Source: an uncultured Eubacterium sp. (lineage in GTDB: Bacteria > Bacillota > Clostridia > Oscillospirales > Acutalibacteraceae). From it: a stretch of DNA of 43,746 bases. This document shows positions 7,560 to 16,004 of this stretch, one piece after another. The position numbers and the translations under genes are program-made. The number at the start of each line of letters is the position of its first letter. Position 1 is the first letter of the stretch. The stretch lies in contig CALWHV010000008.1 of NCBI GenBank assembly GCA_944380545.1, positions 1 to 43,746 on the forward strand. Direction: 5' to 3'. Below the pieces are notes generated by a model, which saw only the letters and a list, made by a program, of their open reading frames with translations, had not been told where the DNA came from and made no database searches.

Positions 7560-8924
7560 TTATTTACCCACACAGAATTTAGAGAATATATTGTTTACCA
7601 CTTCTTCGCTCGCCTTTTTTCCGGTGAGCGCAAGCAGCTCGTCGGCCGCGCTGTCCGTCATAACATTTATCGCGTCAAAGGTCATCCCCGCCGCCAGCGC
7701 GTCAAGCGCCTCGCAGGTGTATTCAAGCGCGTTTTGGCAGCAGCTCTTCTGCCGCGCGTTTGCAAGCAGCGGCACGGCGGGGTCAAGCTCGTGCGCGCCG
7801 AGCGTTTCATACACCGCCTCTTGCAGCGCGTCAAGGCTTTCGCGGCGCTTTGCAGAGATATAAACGGTGTGGCAAAACGCCTTTTCAACGGCGCAAAGCC
7901 GCTCGCCGCCGGCAAGGTCGGTCTTATTTACAACGGCAAGCGCTCGCCTGCCGCGGCAGAAGTCAATAAGCCGCAAATCGTTTTCGTCAAGAGGGCGGCT
8001 TAGATCGAAAACGGCTATGATGAGCTGCGCAGTTTCAAGCTTTTTAAAGGTGCGCTCGATGCCGATTCGCTCCACCTCGTCCGTCCCGCGGCGTATTCCC
8101 GCCGTGTCGCTCAGGCGCAGAACTATGTCGCCGAGGCGCACGCTGCCCTCAACGATGTCGCGCGTTGTGCCCTCTATATCGGTTACGATGCTGCGCTCGC
8201 GTCCGGAAAGCAGATTCATCAGCGTGGATTTTCCGGCGTTTGGCTTGCCGGCGATCGCCGTGTCCACCCCCTGGGTGATTATCTGCCCGTTTTCGTAGCC
8301 GTCCAGCAGGGTTTGGAGCCTGCCGCGCACCGCCTCAAGCCTTTCGCGCAGCTCGTCCTCGCTGAGTTCCGGTATCTCCTCGTCGGGATAATCCACCCAC
8401 GCGCCCATAAGCGCGCTGCAGTCCAGCAGGCTTTGCAGCGCCTCGTCTATGTTGCGGCTCAGCGCGCCCTCAAGCAGCTCCACGGAGGCGCGAAGCGCGG
8501 CGTCGCCGTTTGCCGAGATCACCTCGGCAACGCCCTCGGCGCGGGTGAGGTCCATTTTTCCGTTTAAAAACGCCCTTTTCGTAAACTCGCCGGGCTCTGC
8601 GGGCGCGGCTCCCGCCTCAAGCGCCGCCTCAAGCGTTTTCTGCACCACAAAAAGCCCGCCGTGAACGGAGAGCTCAACCACATCCTCGCCGGTGTAGCTC
8701 TTCGGCGCGCGGAAAACAAGGGCGACCGCCTCGTCTATCATCCGACCGCCGCTCTCAATCCTGCCAAATTTTGCGCGGTAGCCGCCCACCTCGGTAAGGG
8801 GGGCGCCGTCCGCCGATTTAAAAATGCGCGCCGCCGTTTCAATCGCGTCGCAGCCGCTCAGCCTGATAACGCCGATGCCGCCCTGCGCGCTGCCCGTGGC
8901 TATCGCGGCAATCGTTTTTTCCAT
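7560..8924 (-). CDS. mnmE: tRNA modification GTPase MnmE (TrmE)
   Basis: GTPase partner of MnmG in U34 modification. The protein has 454 residues. An N-terminal folate-binding domain (TIAAIATG, GGIGVIRLSG) is followed by a helical domain with an inserted G domain: P-loop GKPNAGKST near residue 226, DIEGTTRD switch, DTAGIR, and NKTD. It ends in the diagnostic C-terminal FCVGK (CxGK). First gene of the mnmE-mnmG-rsmG operon. Confidence 0.97.
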   Translation of the reverse strand: MEKTIAAIATGSAQGGIGVIRLSGCDAIETAARIFKSADGAPLTEVGGYRAKFGRIESGGRMIDEAVALVFRAPKSYTGEDVVELSVHGGLFVVQKTLEAALEAGAAPAEPGEFTKRAFLNGKMDLTRAEGVAEVISANGDAALRASVELLEGALSRNIDEALQSLLDCSALMGAWVDYPDEEIPELSEDELRERLEAVRGRLQTLLDGYENGQIITQGVDTAIAGKPNAGKSTLMNLLSGRERSIVTDIEGTTRDIVEGSVRLGDIVLRLSDTAGIRRGTDEVERIGIERTFKKLETAQLIIAVFDLSRPLDENDLRLIDFCRGRRALAVVNKTDLAGGERLCAVEKAFCHTVYISAKRRESLDALQEAVYETLGAHELDPAVPLLANARQKSCCQNALEYTCEALDALAAGMTFDAINVMTDSAADELLALTGKKASEEVVNNIFSKFCVGK

Positions 8925-8974
8925 AAAACCACTTGTCTTTCGTTCGCGTTTATGCGCATATATAATAGGTATAT

Positions 8975-9023
8975 ATATTTATATAAATATAAAGCGGGCT
9001 GAAATGCTCGCTGCAGCCCGCTT
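8975..9023 (-). terminator. Terminator after jag
   Basis: AAGCGGGCTG (8992-9001) pairs with CAGCCCGCTT (9014-9023). On the minus strand a TATATTTATATA tail follows. It ends the rpmH-to-jag transcript before mnmE. Confidence 0.7.
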
Positions 9024-9043
9024 CAATTCGCCTTATTCTTTCT

Positions 9044-10081
9044 TTATTCGCCGTCTTCATTATCGCCGGCGGGCTTCGGCGCCTCTATCTTGCCGAATTT
9101 GGTGAAATCCTTAGGCAGCGCAGCCGGCTTTTTGCCGCCCCTGCCGCCTGAGGGTCTGCCGCCCTGCCTGCCGCCCGGTCTGCCCGAACGGCGCGGATTG
9201 AATCTTTCGCCGCCCTCGGGGGCTATAACAACGCGCCTTTCCGTGCCCTCGCCCACGGAGTAGGACTCAACGCCCTCAACCTCCTGCACGCTGGTGTGGA
9301 TTATGCGCCTTTCATACGGGTTCATCGGCTCAAAGGTGAAGCGTCTGCCCGTTCTTTCAACGCGCTGCGCCTGCCTTATCGCCATATTTTTGAGCGTTTC
9401 GTTGCGCTTTTCGCGGTAATCGCCCACTATGATGGAAACTCTTATGTATCTGCCGCAAACCTTTTTAAGCGCAAGGCCGGTAAGGTACTGAAGCGAATCG
9501 AGCGTTTCGCCGCGCCTGCCGATTATGATGCCGTAATCGTCGCAGTCAACGGTCAGCTCAAGCACGCCGTTGTTTACCGCGCCGGTTATCTGCGCGTTTT
9601 CAACCCTGAGCCCGTCAACAACCGCCTTAAGGTAGGAAACGGCGTAGGGGATGTCCACATCCTTTTCGGTTATCTCCGGCAGCTCCTCCTCGTGCGCTTC
9701 GGGGCGCGCCTGTGCCTCTGCTCTGCGCGGCCTTTCGGGCTTTTGAGCCCTTTCTGCCCTTTCGCTCTTTTGAGCGGCGGGCTTTGCCGCCCCGGCGGGG
9801 GACTGCTGCTTTCTTTGCGCGTTCTTAGCCTGCTGCGGCTTTTTGCGCTCTCGCGGCTTTCTTTCCTTAACGCCGTCGTCGTAGCTCATTTTAACAACGG
9901 CGTCCGTCGAGCCGAGAAGCCCGAAAAATTTCTTTTTGGGAAGCGCCACAACCTCCTCGTGAAGCTCGGCGCGCTCCGGCCTTTTGATGCCGGCGGCGGC
10001 AAGCTGCGCCATAAGGCCGTTTTCCGCGGCCTTGGCTGCCTCCTCGCGGGTCTTGCCCGTGCCTGTAAATTCGTGTATCAT
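9044..10081 (-). CDS. khpB: RNA-binding protein Jag (KhpB)
   Basis: Cytoplasmic RNA-binding protein linked to cell elongation and division in Firmicutes. The protein has 345 residues. The Jag-N domain (TGTGKTREEAAKAAENGL, KKFFGLLGS) is followed by a long low-complexity linker rich in K, R, Q, A and E (about residues 75-140). A KH-type domain (IIGRRGETLDSLQYLTG), the R3H domain (PMNPYERRIIHT) and a G/R-rich tail follow. The linker and tail are longer than in Bacillus. A GGAGG site precedes the ATG. It follows yidC, the classic pairing. Confidence 0.95.
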   Translation of the reverse strand: MIHEFTGTGKTREEAAKAAENGLMAQLAAAGIKRPERAELHEEVVALPKKKFFGLLGSTDAVVKMSYDDGVKERKPRERKKPQQAKNAQRKQQSPAGAAKPAAQKSERAERAQKPERPRRAEAQARPEAHEEELPEITEKDVDIPYAVSYLKAVVDGLRVENAQITGAVNNGVLELTVDCDDYGIIIGRRGETLDSLQYLTGLALKKVCGRYIRVSIIVGDYREKRNETLKNMAIRQAQRVERTGRRFTFEPMNPYERRIIHTSVQEVEGVESYSVGEGTERRVVIAPEGGERFNPRRSGRPGGRQGGRPSGGRGGKKPAALPKDFTKFGKIEAPKPAGDNEDGE

Positions 10082-10105
10082 ATATTCCTCCGGTAACGAT
10101 CGTCG

Positions 10106-11101
10106 TTACGCTTTAGTCTTTTTAAGATTTTCTTCTCTTGAGCGGCGGTAGATGGTGTTTTCAACCATAAGCCTTGCCTGAGTTTTTTTCGGCGGGAAGA
10201 ATTTTGCCGTAAAGAGCTGCTGAAGCAGCGCCACAACATTAGAGATTATCCAGTAAAAGCCGACTGCCGCGGGCACCTTGAACGCGATGTAAAAGGAGAA
10301 AAACGGCATCATCAGCATCATAACTATCATACTTGCGGTCTGCTGCGCCATTGCGGGGTTCGTCTTTTTCTGGATAAGCATCGAAAGCCCCGTTGAGGCA
10401 AGGGAGGTCAGCAGCGAGAATATCGGGATAAGAACGATGATCCCGTCTTTCCAGTGGGGGATCGCCGTCATATCGAGCGAGCCGAGAGTCATACCCTCCT
10501 TAAACGCGTCTATCTGCGCCACAAGCTCCGGTGTGAACAGCTGCGGCAGCTGCGGCACAAGCTGCTCTCTGGCGACCGCCCAGTTTTCAAGTATGCCGAG
10601 CTGAAGATAATTTCCCGTATAGCCGGCGTTTTCAAGAAACGCGGTAAGCTGGTCCGAATAATCCGCAATATTGCTCATTCCGATGATGTAGGACAGGGGA
10701 TAGTAGATGATTCCCACGATGCCCATAAGGAAAACGAGCTGGAAAATCATAGGCCCGCAGCCCATATTCATCGGGTTGTGACCCTCGCGGTTATAGAGCT
10801 CCTGCATTTCCTCGTTCATCTTGTTCCTGTCGCGCGGGTCGGGGTATTTTTTCTGTATCTTCTGGATCTTGGGCTGAAGCCTTGCGGTCTTGGCGGTGGC
10901 CTTTTGCTGGTGGATGTTTACCGGCAGCAGGATAAGCCTTGTAAGCACAGTGAAGATAATTATTGCAATAAAGTATTCGTTGCTCAAAACGCCGAGCAGA
11001 AGTTCCATGCACTTGCCGAACAGCCAGTAGAGCGGCTTGAATATCGCCGTGCCCTCGGCGTTCATCGCCATCAAAACAGAGTTTGTTGCAAAATCAAACA
11101 T
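10106..11101 (-). CDS. yidC: Membrane protein insertase YidC (SpoIIIJ type)
   Basis: Inserts and folds membrane proteins, alone or with Sec. The protein has 331 residues with an N-terminal membrane segment, a conserved core beginning FIAIIIFTVLTRLILLPVNI (the R faces the hydrophilic groove), a charged cytoplasmic hairpin (QKIQKKYPDPRDRNK) and further transmembrane helices toward residue 300. No lipobox cysteine is obvious. The first base overlaps the last base of the yidD stop. Confidence 0.95.
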   Translation of the reverse strand: MFDFATNSVLMAMNAEGTAIFKPLYWLFGKCMELLLGVLSNEYFIAIIIFTVLTRLILLPVNIHQQKATAKTARLQPKIQKIQKKYPDPRDRNKMNEEMQELYNREGHNPMNMGCGPMIFQLVFLMGIVGIIYYPLSYIIGMSNIADYSDQLTAFLENAGYTGNYLQLGILENWAVAREQLVPQLPQLFTPELVAQIDAFKEGMTLGSLDMTAIPHWKDGIIVLIPIFSLLTSLASTGLSMLIQKKTNPAMAQQTASMIVMMLMMPFFSFYIAFKVPAAVGFYWIISNVVALLQQLFTAKFFPPKKTQARLMVENTIYRRSREENLKKTKA

Positions 11102-11352
11102 TATTTTTCCTCATTCTTTTCCTTTTTTGGGGGAACGGGGTCGTACCCGCCTTTGAAAAGCGGATTGCATCTCAATATGCGCCGGACGGCAAGCAGGCAG
11201 CCCTTAAAAACGCCGTGCAGCTCTATCGCCTCGGCGGCGTACTGCGAGCAGGTTGGGTAATACCTGCACGAGCCGTGCGAAAACCGCGGGCTTATCGTTA
11301 GCTGATAGGTTCTTATCAAAAACAAAAGCGCTTTTTTAACGAGATTCTTCAT
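11101..11352 (-). CDS. yidD: Membrane protein insertion efficiency factor YidD
   Basis: Small membrane-associated helper of YidC. The protein has 83 residues. The family signature is clear: [12 protein letters not shown], then [16 protein letters not shown] and FKGGYDPVP. It overlaps rnpA by 4 nt and yidC by 1 nt, consistent with a tightly coupled operon. Confidence 0.96.
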   Translation of the reverse strand: MKNLVKKALLFLIRTYQLTISPRFSHGSCRYYPTCSQYAAEAIELHGVFKGCLLAVRRILRCNPLFKGGYDPVPPKKEKNEEK

Positions 11353-11681
11353 TTTATTACGCCCAATTCGGCAAGCTGGCGCTCCATATCCGCCAGCACC
11401 TGCTGCATCTTTGCCCCGCAGGTGGCGGTGCGAGCCACGAAAACTATATCATACCTGCCGCAAACCTTGCTCTCAAGCTGTTTATATGCCGCTCTGATAA
11501 CGCGGCGCGCCCTGTTTCTTTTAACGGCGTTGCCTATCTTTTTGCTGCTGCTTATGCCTATCCTTACGCCGCCGCTGCGGCCGCGCATTGCATAGGTAAC
11601 AAGATATTTACCGGCGCTGCTCTTGCCCCGGTAATAAAGACGGCGAAAATCCGTGTTTTGATTCAATGCGGAAAGCTTCAC
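11349..11681 (-). CDS. rnpA: Ribonuclease P protein component
   Basis: Protein subunit that helps the RNase P RNA remove tRNA 5' leaders. The protein has 110 residues, starting with GTG ([20 protein letters not shown]) behind an AAGGGA site. The RNR signature is present as [17 protein letters not shown]. It lies between rpmH (36 nt upstream) and yidD (4-nt overlap). Confidence 0.96.
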   Translation of the reverse strand: MKLSALNQNTDFRRLYYRGKSSAGKYLVTYAMRGRSGGVRIGISSSKKIGNAVKRNRARRVIRAAYKQLESKVCGRYDIVFVARTATCGAKMQQVLADMERQLAELGVIK

Positions 11682-11716
11682 TTCACCATTCCCTTAAAGC
11701 CGGCGGTGTTATCCGC

Positions 11717-11851
11717 TTAGTAGGAAAGCTGTTTTCTGCCCTTCGCGCGGCGGCGGGCAAGCACCTTTCTGCCGTTTTTGGTTGCCATTCTTTTTCTGAA
11801 GCCGTGCTCCATCTTAGCGTGCCTCTTTTTGGGCTGAAATGTTCTTTTCAT
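11717..11851 (-). CDS. rpmH: 50S ribosomal protein L34
   Basis: A 44-residue ribosomal protein. It begins [20 protein letters not shown], continues with [20 protein letters not shown] and ends QLSY, which fits L34 throughout. It heads the rpmH-rnpA-yidD-yidC-jag operon with a strong promoter at 11923-11952. In most Bacillota rpmH is divergent from and adjacent to dnaA. Here dnaA is 16 kb away on the same strand. Confidence 0.96.
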   Translation of the reverse strand: MKRTFQPKKRHAKMEHGFRKRMATKNGRKVLARRRAKGRKQLSY

Positions 11852-11922
11852 CTGATTCACTACCTTTCAAAAATATATGACCGCTGCGACGTGCGCAGGT
11901 TCATTAGTATTAAGCGAACAAT

Positions 11923-11952
11923 ATTATATATTATAAATAACGGCGTTGTCAA
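11923..11952 (-). promoter_or_regulatory. rpmH promoter
   Basis: Minus-strand -35 TTGACA (11947-11952), 18-nt spacer, -10 TATAAT (11923-11928). The leader to the rpmH ATG is about 65 nt. Confidence 0.8.
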
Positions 11953-11969
11953 CCAAAAAATAATAATTC

Positions 11970-11998
11970 TTGTAATTATTAAAATTATATATTATAAT
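11970..11998 (+). promoter_or_regulatory. Promoter of the nucleosidase gene
   Basis: -35 TTGTAA (11970-11975), 17-nt spacer, -10 TATAAT (11993-11998). Divergent from the rpmH promoter, with 17 bp between the two -35 boxes. Confidence 0.65.
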
Positions 11999-12068
11999 AA
12001 CACTATATTTTGTGCCGAGGGGCGGAGCGAACAACAAGAAGCCGCCCTGCGGGAAAGGAATGTTTGCT

Positions 12069-12776
12069 ATGATAGGTATCATCGGCGCTATGGATATAGA
12101 GATAGAGGCGGTTGCCGCCGCCATAGAGGACCCCGTTTTTGAGGAGATCGCCGGCTGCACCTTTGCCTGCGGGCATATAGACTCGGTTATGACGGTTGTG
12201 GCGCGCTGCAACCCCGGCAAGGTGAACGCCGCCATCTGCGCCCAGATAATGGTGGACCGCTTCGGCGCGGACCGGATCATCAACATCGGCGTCGGCTGCT
12301 CGCTTGCTGCGCAGGTGCAGATAAAAAACATCGTTATAGCAAGCGATGTGTGCCAATACGATATTGATATGACCGCCATCGGCGACCCGCGCGGCTACAT
12401 AAACGGCCTTAATGTTATCAAGATAAAAACAGACGACGATATCTCCGAAAAGCTTGCAAGGATAGCCATAAATTCGGGCGAAAAAATACACCGCGGCACG
12501 ATTGCCAGCGGCGATAAATTTATTGCAAGCAAGCAGCTTAAGGACGATATTGCCGCAAGCTTCGGCGCAATATGCGGCGAGATGGAGGGCGGCGCCGTGG
12601 CGCAGGTTGCGGCGGCAAACGGCGTGCCGTTCGGCGTTTTGCGCTCCGTGAGCGACGGCGGCGACGACGGCGCGGCAATGGATTACCCCACCTTCAAAAA
12701 AGCGGCCGCGGCAAAATCCGCAGCCATAATCCTGAAATATATCAAGGGCGAAAAAGCTCAGCTTGAGCTGGAATAA
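12069..12776 (+). CDS. mtnN: MTA/SAH nucleosidase
   Basis: Predicted to hydrolyse methylthioadenosine and S-adenosylhomocysteine to adenine and the ribosyl product (methionine salvage, SAM detoxification). The start at 12069 (MIGIIGAMDIEIEAV) has AAGGA 9 nt upstream, giving 235 residues. Glu11 matches the catalytic Glu12 of the family, CGEMEGGAVAQVA contains the ribose-binding Met-Glu, and RSVSDGGDD carries the catalytic Asp. MEGG replaces the common MEGAA, so a related purine nucleoside phosphorylase-fold enzyme is possible. Its stop is 7 bp from the inverted composite repeat. Confidence 0.88.
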   Translation: MIGIIGAMDIEIEAVAAAIEDPVFEEIAGCTFACGHIDSVMTVVARCNPGKVNAAICAQIMVDRFGADRIINIGVGCSLAAQVQIKNIVIASDVCQYDIDMTAIGDPRGYINGLNVIKIKTDDDISEKLARIAINSGEKIHRGTIASGDKFIASKQLKDDIAASFGAICGEMEGGAVAQVAAANGVPFGVLRSVSDGGDDGAAMDYPTFKKAAAAKSAAIILKYIKGEKAQLELE

Positions 12777-12783
12777 CGCCGAG

Positions 12784-13045
12784 TCGTCGAAATTCATACC
12801 ATTTCGCTCACAACCGCCGAATAAAAAATATGTCGTTTTACCAAACATCGCGTAGGGGCTGCTTCGTCGAAATTCACACAATTCCGCTTGCAACCGCCGA
12901 TTGAAAATGGTGTTGTTTTACCAAACATCGCGTAGGGGCTGCTATCAGCAGCCCGCCTCAACAGCGTCATCTCGGCGATTGCTCGCTTCAAGAATGAATT
13001 TCTCCTCGCCCCAAAAAGCTTGCGCTTTTCGGGGGATCCGAGCGC
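12784..13045 (-). repeat. Composite REP-like repeat, copy 2 (inverted)
   Basis: Inverted relative to the copies at 1 and 41068. It holds two ~80-bp units (12784-12863, 12864-12943), GTAG (12932-12935) abutting the palindrome GGGCTGCTATCAGCAGCCC (12936-12954), then the spacer and the C4/G4 hairpin (13009-13034). It exactly fills the gap between the convergent mtnN and Xre genes and may act as their shared terminator. Confidence 0.85.
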
Positions 13046-13052
13046 TTGCGCG

Positions 13053-13694
13053 TTATTCGACGATGAAGCTGCTCATTATATACTCCTCGGCCTCTTCGAT
13101 GAGCTTATGGAGCACATTGCCGTCCATACTGTCTATTCCCGTGCGCGATTTATCCTCGATAAACGCAAAGCGCGAATCAAGCACGGCGATGGCTGCGCTG
13201 GCAAGCTCGTGACCCAGATTATAGTCCAGGCGGAACATATCGCTGGGCAGGGCGCCCGCCTTTGCAAGCGTGAGCGCGCCGCGGTAGATGCACAGCATAT
13301 AATAATCGTGAAGATATTTCACAAAGCTGTTGTCCGCCGAGGAGGCGACCGCCATATCTATCAGCACCTTGGTGGACTGAGTGAGCGTGCCGAGGGCGGA
13401 ATCATCGCCGTCCCCGCCCGCAAGGCGCGAGAGATAATCCTCGTCAAGCCCGTAGCGGCTTTTTGAAACGCCCAGCAGATAATCGGTGGTAACGCCGTAG
13501 TACTCGCTGCATTTTATAACAAAATCAAGCCCGCACTCGCGGATGCCCTTTTCATAATGGCTCAGCAGCGCCTGGCTGATGCCGAGATCCGCCGCGGCCT
13601 TTTTCTGGCTGGAGCCGCGCTCCTTTCTGAGCTGAGAGAGCACGGCGGCGAATTTTGATTTTTTGCCCGAAAAATTACCCGTATTGCTTTCCAT
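13053..13694 (-). CDS. Xre-family transcriptional regulator
   Basis: 213 residues from the ATG at 13694 (MESNTGNFSGKK). A longer GTG start at 13727 lacks a ribosome site. An HTH_3 domain occupies about residues 14-72, with SSQKKAAADLGISQALLSHY as its core and YYGVTTDYLLGVS at its end. The C-terminal ~140 residues are predicted mostly helical and not recognised; they could be a sensor or oligomerisation domain. It is divergent from the phosphatase gene and probably autoregulates through the T/A-rich repeats around 13757-13825. The target is unknown. Confidence 0.85.
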   Translation of the reverse strand: MESNTGNFSGKKSKFAAVLSQLRKERGSSQKKAAADLGISQALLSHYEKGIRECGLDFVIKCSEYYGVTTDYLLGVSKSRYGLDEDYLSRLAGGDGDDSALGTLTQSTKVLIDMAVASSADNSFVKYLHDYYMLCIYRGALTLAKAGALPSDMFRLDYNLGHELASAAIAVLDSRFAFIEDKSRTGIDSMDGNVLHKLIEEAEEYIMSSFIVE

Positions 13695-13756
13695 AAAATC
13701 TTTACCCTTTTTATCGTTTTGCCGCACGCAGGCGCGGCTTGTTTATACCGTCAGTA

Positions 13757-13785
13757 ATTATACCGCTTGTAATGCAATTTGTAAA
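13757..13785 (-). promoter_or_regulatory. Promoter and possible operator of the Xre gene
   Basis: Minus-strand -35 TTTACA (13780-13785), 17-nt spacer, -10 TATAAT (13757-13762). TTTGTAAACA-like words recur at about 13779-13788, 13800-13808 and 13809-13816, which could be repressor half-sites. Confidence 0.6.
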
Positions 13786-13875
13786 CAGCAAAACGAATCT
13801 GTAAACATTTTGTAATCATTCGTGCCGTTTCGGCATTTTTAACCCGCAAAACGGCGCCGCGAAAGGCTGATAAAA

Positions 13876-14505
13876 ATGAAAACCTTTACCATCTATCTCT
13901 TCCGCCACGGAATCACCAAGGGCAATCTAAACGCACAGTATATTGGGCGTACCGACTATCCGCTCACTATGGATAGTATATCGCGCCTGAGAAAGATAAA
14001 GGCAACGGAGCATTATCCGGAGGTGAACGCGGTGTTTACCTCGCCGCTTCGCAGGGCTGTTGAATCGGCAAAGATAATGTTTCCCCAAAACGAGCCGATA
14101 GTGATAAACGATTTCACGGAATACAGCTTCGGCGAATTTGAGGAGCGCACCGCCGAGGAGCTCAAAGACAACAGCGATTTTCTTGAATGGCTGCGCGGCG
14201 ATATGAACGCGCGCCCGCCGTTCGGCGAAAGCAACGCTGAATTTATGCACCGCATCTGCGCCGCGTTTGAAAAGGTGGTGGACGGGCTTATAAAGACCGG
14301 CACCGAGACCAGCGCCATAGTCTGCCACGCCGGCGTGCTTATGACGATTCTTGCCTGCTACGGCCTGCCCGAGGCGCCGATGGCGCACTGGCAGATGGAC
14401 GCGGGCTACGGCTTTAAGCTGCGCGTAACGCCCTCACTTTGGATGCGCGCCAACAAGATAGAGGTGGCGGACACCGCCCCGACCCCCACCCGCGAAACAG
14501 AATAA
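13876..14505 (+). CDS. Histidine phosphatase family protein
   Basis: 209 residues. The phosphoglycerate-mutase-like fold is indicated by the N-terminal LFRHGITKGN, in which His is the phospho-acceptor, then TSPLRRAVESA, the acidic YSFGEFEERTAEEL and CHAGVLM with the second catalytic His. The pattern resembles alpha-ribazole phosphatase and broad-specificity phosphatases; no cobalamin gene is nearby, so the substrate is unknown. GAAAGG precedes the ATG. Confidence 0.88.
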   Translation: MKTFTIYLFRHGITKGNLNAQYIGRTDYPLTMDSISRLRKIKATEHYPEVNAVFTSPLRRAVESAKIMFPQNEPIVINDFTEYSFGEFEERTAEELKDNSDFLEWLRGDMNARPPFGESNAEFMHRICAAFEKVVDGLIKTGTETSAIVCHAGVLMTILACYGLPEAPMAHWQMDAGYGFKLRVTPSLWMRANKIEVADTAPTPTRETE

Positions 14506-14517
14506 AACCTCCTTTTG

Positions 14518-14559
14518 CAAATAATATAGGTTGAATTTATCCTATTATTTGTGTATAAT
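14518..14559 (+). promoter_or_regulatory. Promoter and operator of the Phd-Doc pair
   Basis: -35 TTGAAT (14531-14536), 17-nt spacer, -10 TATAAT (14554-14559). An imperfect palindrome, CAAATAATATAGG (14518-14530) against CCTATTATTTG (14541-14551), brackets the -35. This fits the conditional autorepression known for Phd-Doc. Confidence 0.75.
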
Positions 14560-14577
14560 ATATACGGAGGTGTTTTT

Positions 14578-14820
14578 ATGAACATAAACACGGATAATCT
14601 TATATCAATAACTGAGGCAAACCGGAATTTTTCAAAGGTTGCAAGGCTTGTTGACAAAAACGGCGCAGCCGTCATACTGAAAAATAATGTTCCCCGTTAT
14701 TTGATTGTGGAATTTGAGCAGGCGGAAAAAGCGCGCGCTGCAAGCGACGAGGATGTTTTTTCCGTTTCAAAGCGGCTTATAGAAAAAAACAGGAACGCAT
14801 ATGAGGAGCTTGCAAAATGA
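14578..14820 (+). CDS. phd: Phd/YefM-type antitoxin
   Basis: 80 residues starting at the ATG at 14578 behind CGGAGG. The N-terminal Phd DNA-binding fold is recognised in NLISITEANRNFSKVARLVD, followed by GAAVILKNNVPRYLIVEF. The charged C-terminal tail (from about residue 55) would neutralise Doc. It overlaps doc by 4 nt (ATGA), the usual coupled layout. Confidence 0.9.
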   Translation: MNINTDNLISITEANRNFSKVARLVDKNGAAVILKNNVPRYLIVEFEQAEKARAASDEDVFSVSKRLIEKNRNAYEELAK

Positions 14821-15194
14821 AAAAGCTTTCGGCGGCGCAGGTGATTGCGCTTCACGATGAGTTGATAAAAATCTTCGGCGGCACTCCGGGACTGCGCGAC
14901 AAAGGGCTTTTGGAATCCGCGCTCAGCGCGCCTTTTATGAGCTTTGACGGCGAAGAGGTTTATCCCTCCGTTCAGCAAAAGGCGGCGCGGCTTTGTTACG
15001 GGCTGATCAAAAATCACGCCTTTATTGACGGCAACAAGCGAATCGGCGCGCACGCCATGCTCGTGTTTTTGGATATAAACGGCATTGAGCTTGAATACGC
15101 TCAGCCGGAGCTGGTGGAAATAATACTGAGCACGGCTGACGGAAAAAGCGGTTTTGAGGAGCTCTTGAAATGGGTGGCGAACCACCTTAAATAA
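14817..15194 (+). CDS. doc: Doc-type Fic toxin
   Basis: 125 residues, the usual length for Doc. Doc toxins phosphorylate EF-Tu and stop translation (family knowledge). The Fic/Doc catalytic loop is intact: HAFIDGNKRIGAHAMLVFL near residue 65, with His, Asp, Asn, Lys and Arg in register. GLRDKGLLESALSAP is the conserved N-terminal segment. It is co-transcribed with its antitoxin and closed by a terminator. There is no sign of decay. Confidence 0.92.
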   Translation: MKKLSAAQVIALHDELIKIFGGTPGLRDKGLLESALSAPFMSFDGEEVYPSVQQKAARLCYGLIKNHAFIDGNKRIGAHAMLVFLDINGIELEYAQPELVEIILSTADGKSGFEELLKWVANHLK

Positions 15195-15213
15195 ACGATT
15201 AAAGGCAAAAAAT

Positions 15214-15257
15214 CGACCCTGGATCCGAATTGGATTCAGGGTCTTTCTTGTTGCTTT
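15214..15257. terminator. Bidirectional terminator between doc and mgtC
   Basis: GACCCTGGATCC (15215-15226), 5-nt loop, GGATTCAGGGTC (15232-15243), with T-rich tails on both strands. It serves both convergent transcripts. Confidence 0.88.
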
Positions 15258-15275
15258 TAACTAACTTATATTATG

Positions 15276-15986
15276 TTAAATATGCTTCCAGCCGGTGGAG
15301 ATGATGTTTTCGTGCTTGCCCACATGGGTGATGATGTGCTCAACAAGCTCGTTGTTTTTGCGCTTGGTGGAAAAATCGGCGCGCACCTTAACATTGCCGC
15401 CCTCAAGGTCCACCATCTCAAGGTTTCTGAGCAGCACTCCGTCCAGCTCGCGGAAATATTCGATGATGTTTTTCTTGATTTCGTCCGCATTCTCCTCGGA
15501 GCAGACGATGGTTATGCGGTAAAAGGTTTCCTGCTTATCTGATTTTTCCTTGTTGTATTCCTGCTTTTTGGTTATGTATTCCGTTATCGGGTGGATGATG
15601 AGGTGCGCCAGAACTATCGTGCCGGCAACAAGCGCGGCAAACCACCATTTATCAAGGCAGCACAGGATGCCCACGGAGGCGGACGCCCAGATGGATGCGG
15701 CGGTGTTTATGCCCTTTATCTTGGTGCCGTCGCTTATGATAACGCCGGCGCCCAGAAAGCCTATGCCGGAAACTATCTGCGCCGCAACTCTTGTTACATC
15801 CGTGTTCACATCGGGCGCAAGGTATGAAAACGCCGTGAACGCAAACGAGCCGACGCAGACTATAACATTTGTAAGTATGCCGGTTTTGTGCTTAGTGAGC
15901 TGGCGCTCCGCGCCCATAACTATTCCGAGCAAAACGGCTATCGCAAGCCTTATTGCGAAGCCCGCGGCTGTTGTTATAGCCGGCAT
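15276..15986 (-). CDS. MgtC/SapB family membrane protein
   Basis: 236 residues. Four or five transmembrane segments fill the first ~140 residues: RLAIAVLLGIVMGAERQ, ILTNVIVCVGSFAFTAFSYL, VSGIGFLGAGVII and IWASASVGILCCL. GFLGAGVI is the family signature. A soluble ACT-like C-terminal domain follows. MgtC-like proteins modulate F-type ATP synthase or magnesium-limited growth; the role here is not known. It lies 18 nt downstream of the LCP gene, probably in one transcript. Confidence 0.9.
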   Translation of the reverse strand: MPAITTAAGFAIRLAIAVLLGIVMGAERQLTKHKTGILTNVIVCVGSFAFTAFSYLAPDVNTDVTRVAAQIVSGIGFLGAGVIISDGTKIKGINTAASIWASASVGILCCLDKWWFAALVAGTIVLAHLIIHPITEYITKKQEYNKEKSDKQETFYRITIVCSEENADEIKKNIIEYFRELDGVLLRNLEMVDLEGGNVKVRADFSTKRKNNELVEHIITHVGKHENIISTGWKHI

Positions 15987-16004
15987 TAAAAGCTCTCCCT
16001 TCCC

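Noticed and set aside
1..13045. CRISPR array
   Set aside because: The ~80-bp units abut with no unique spacers and contain a REP foot; not CRISPR.
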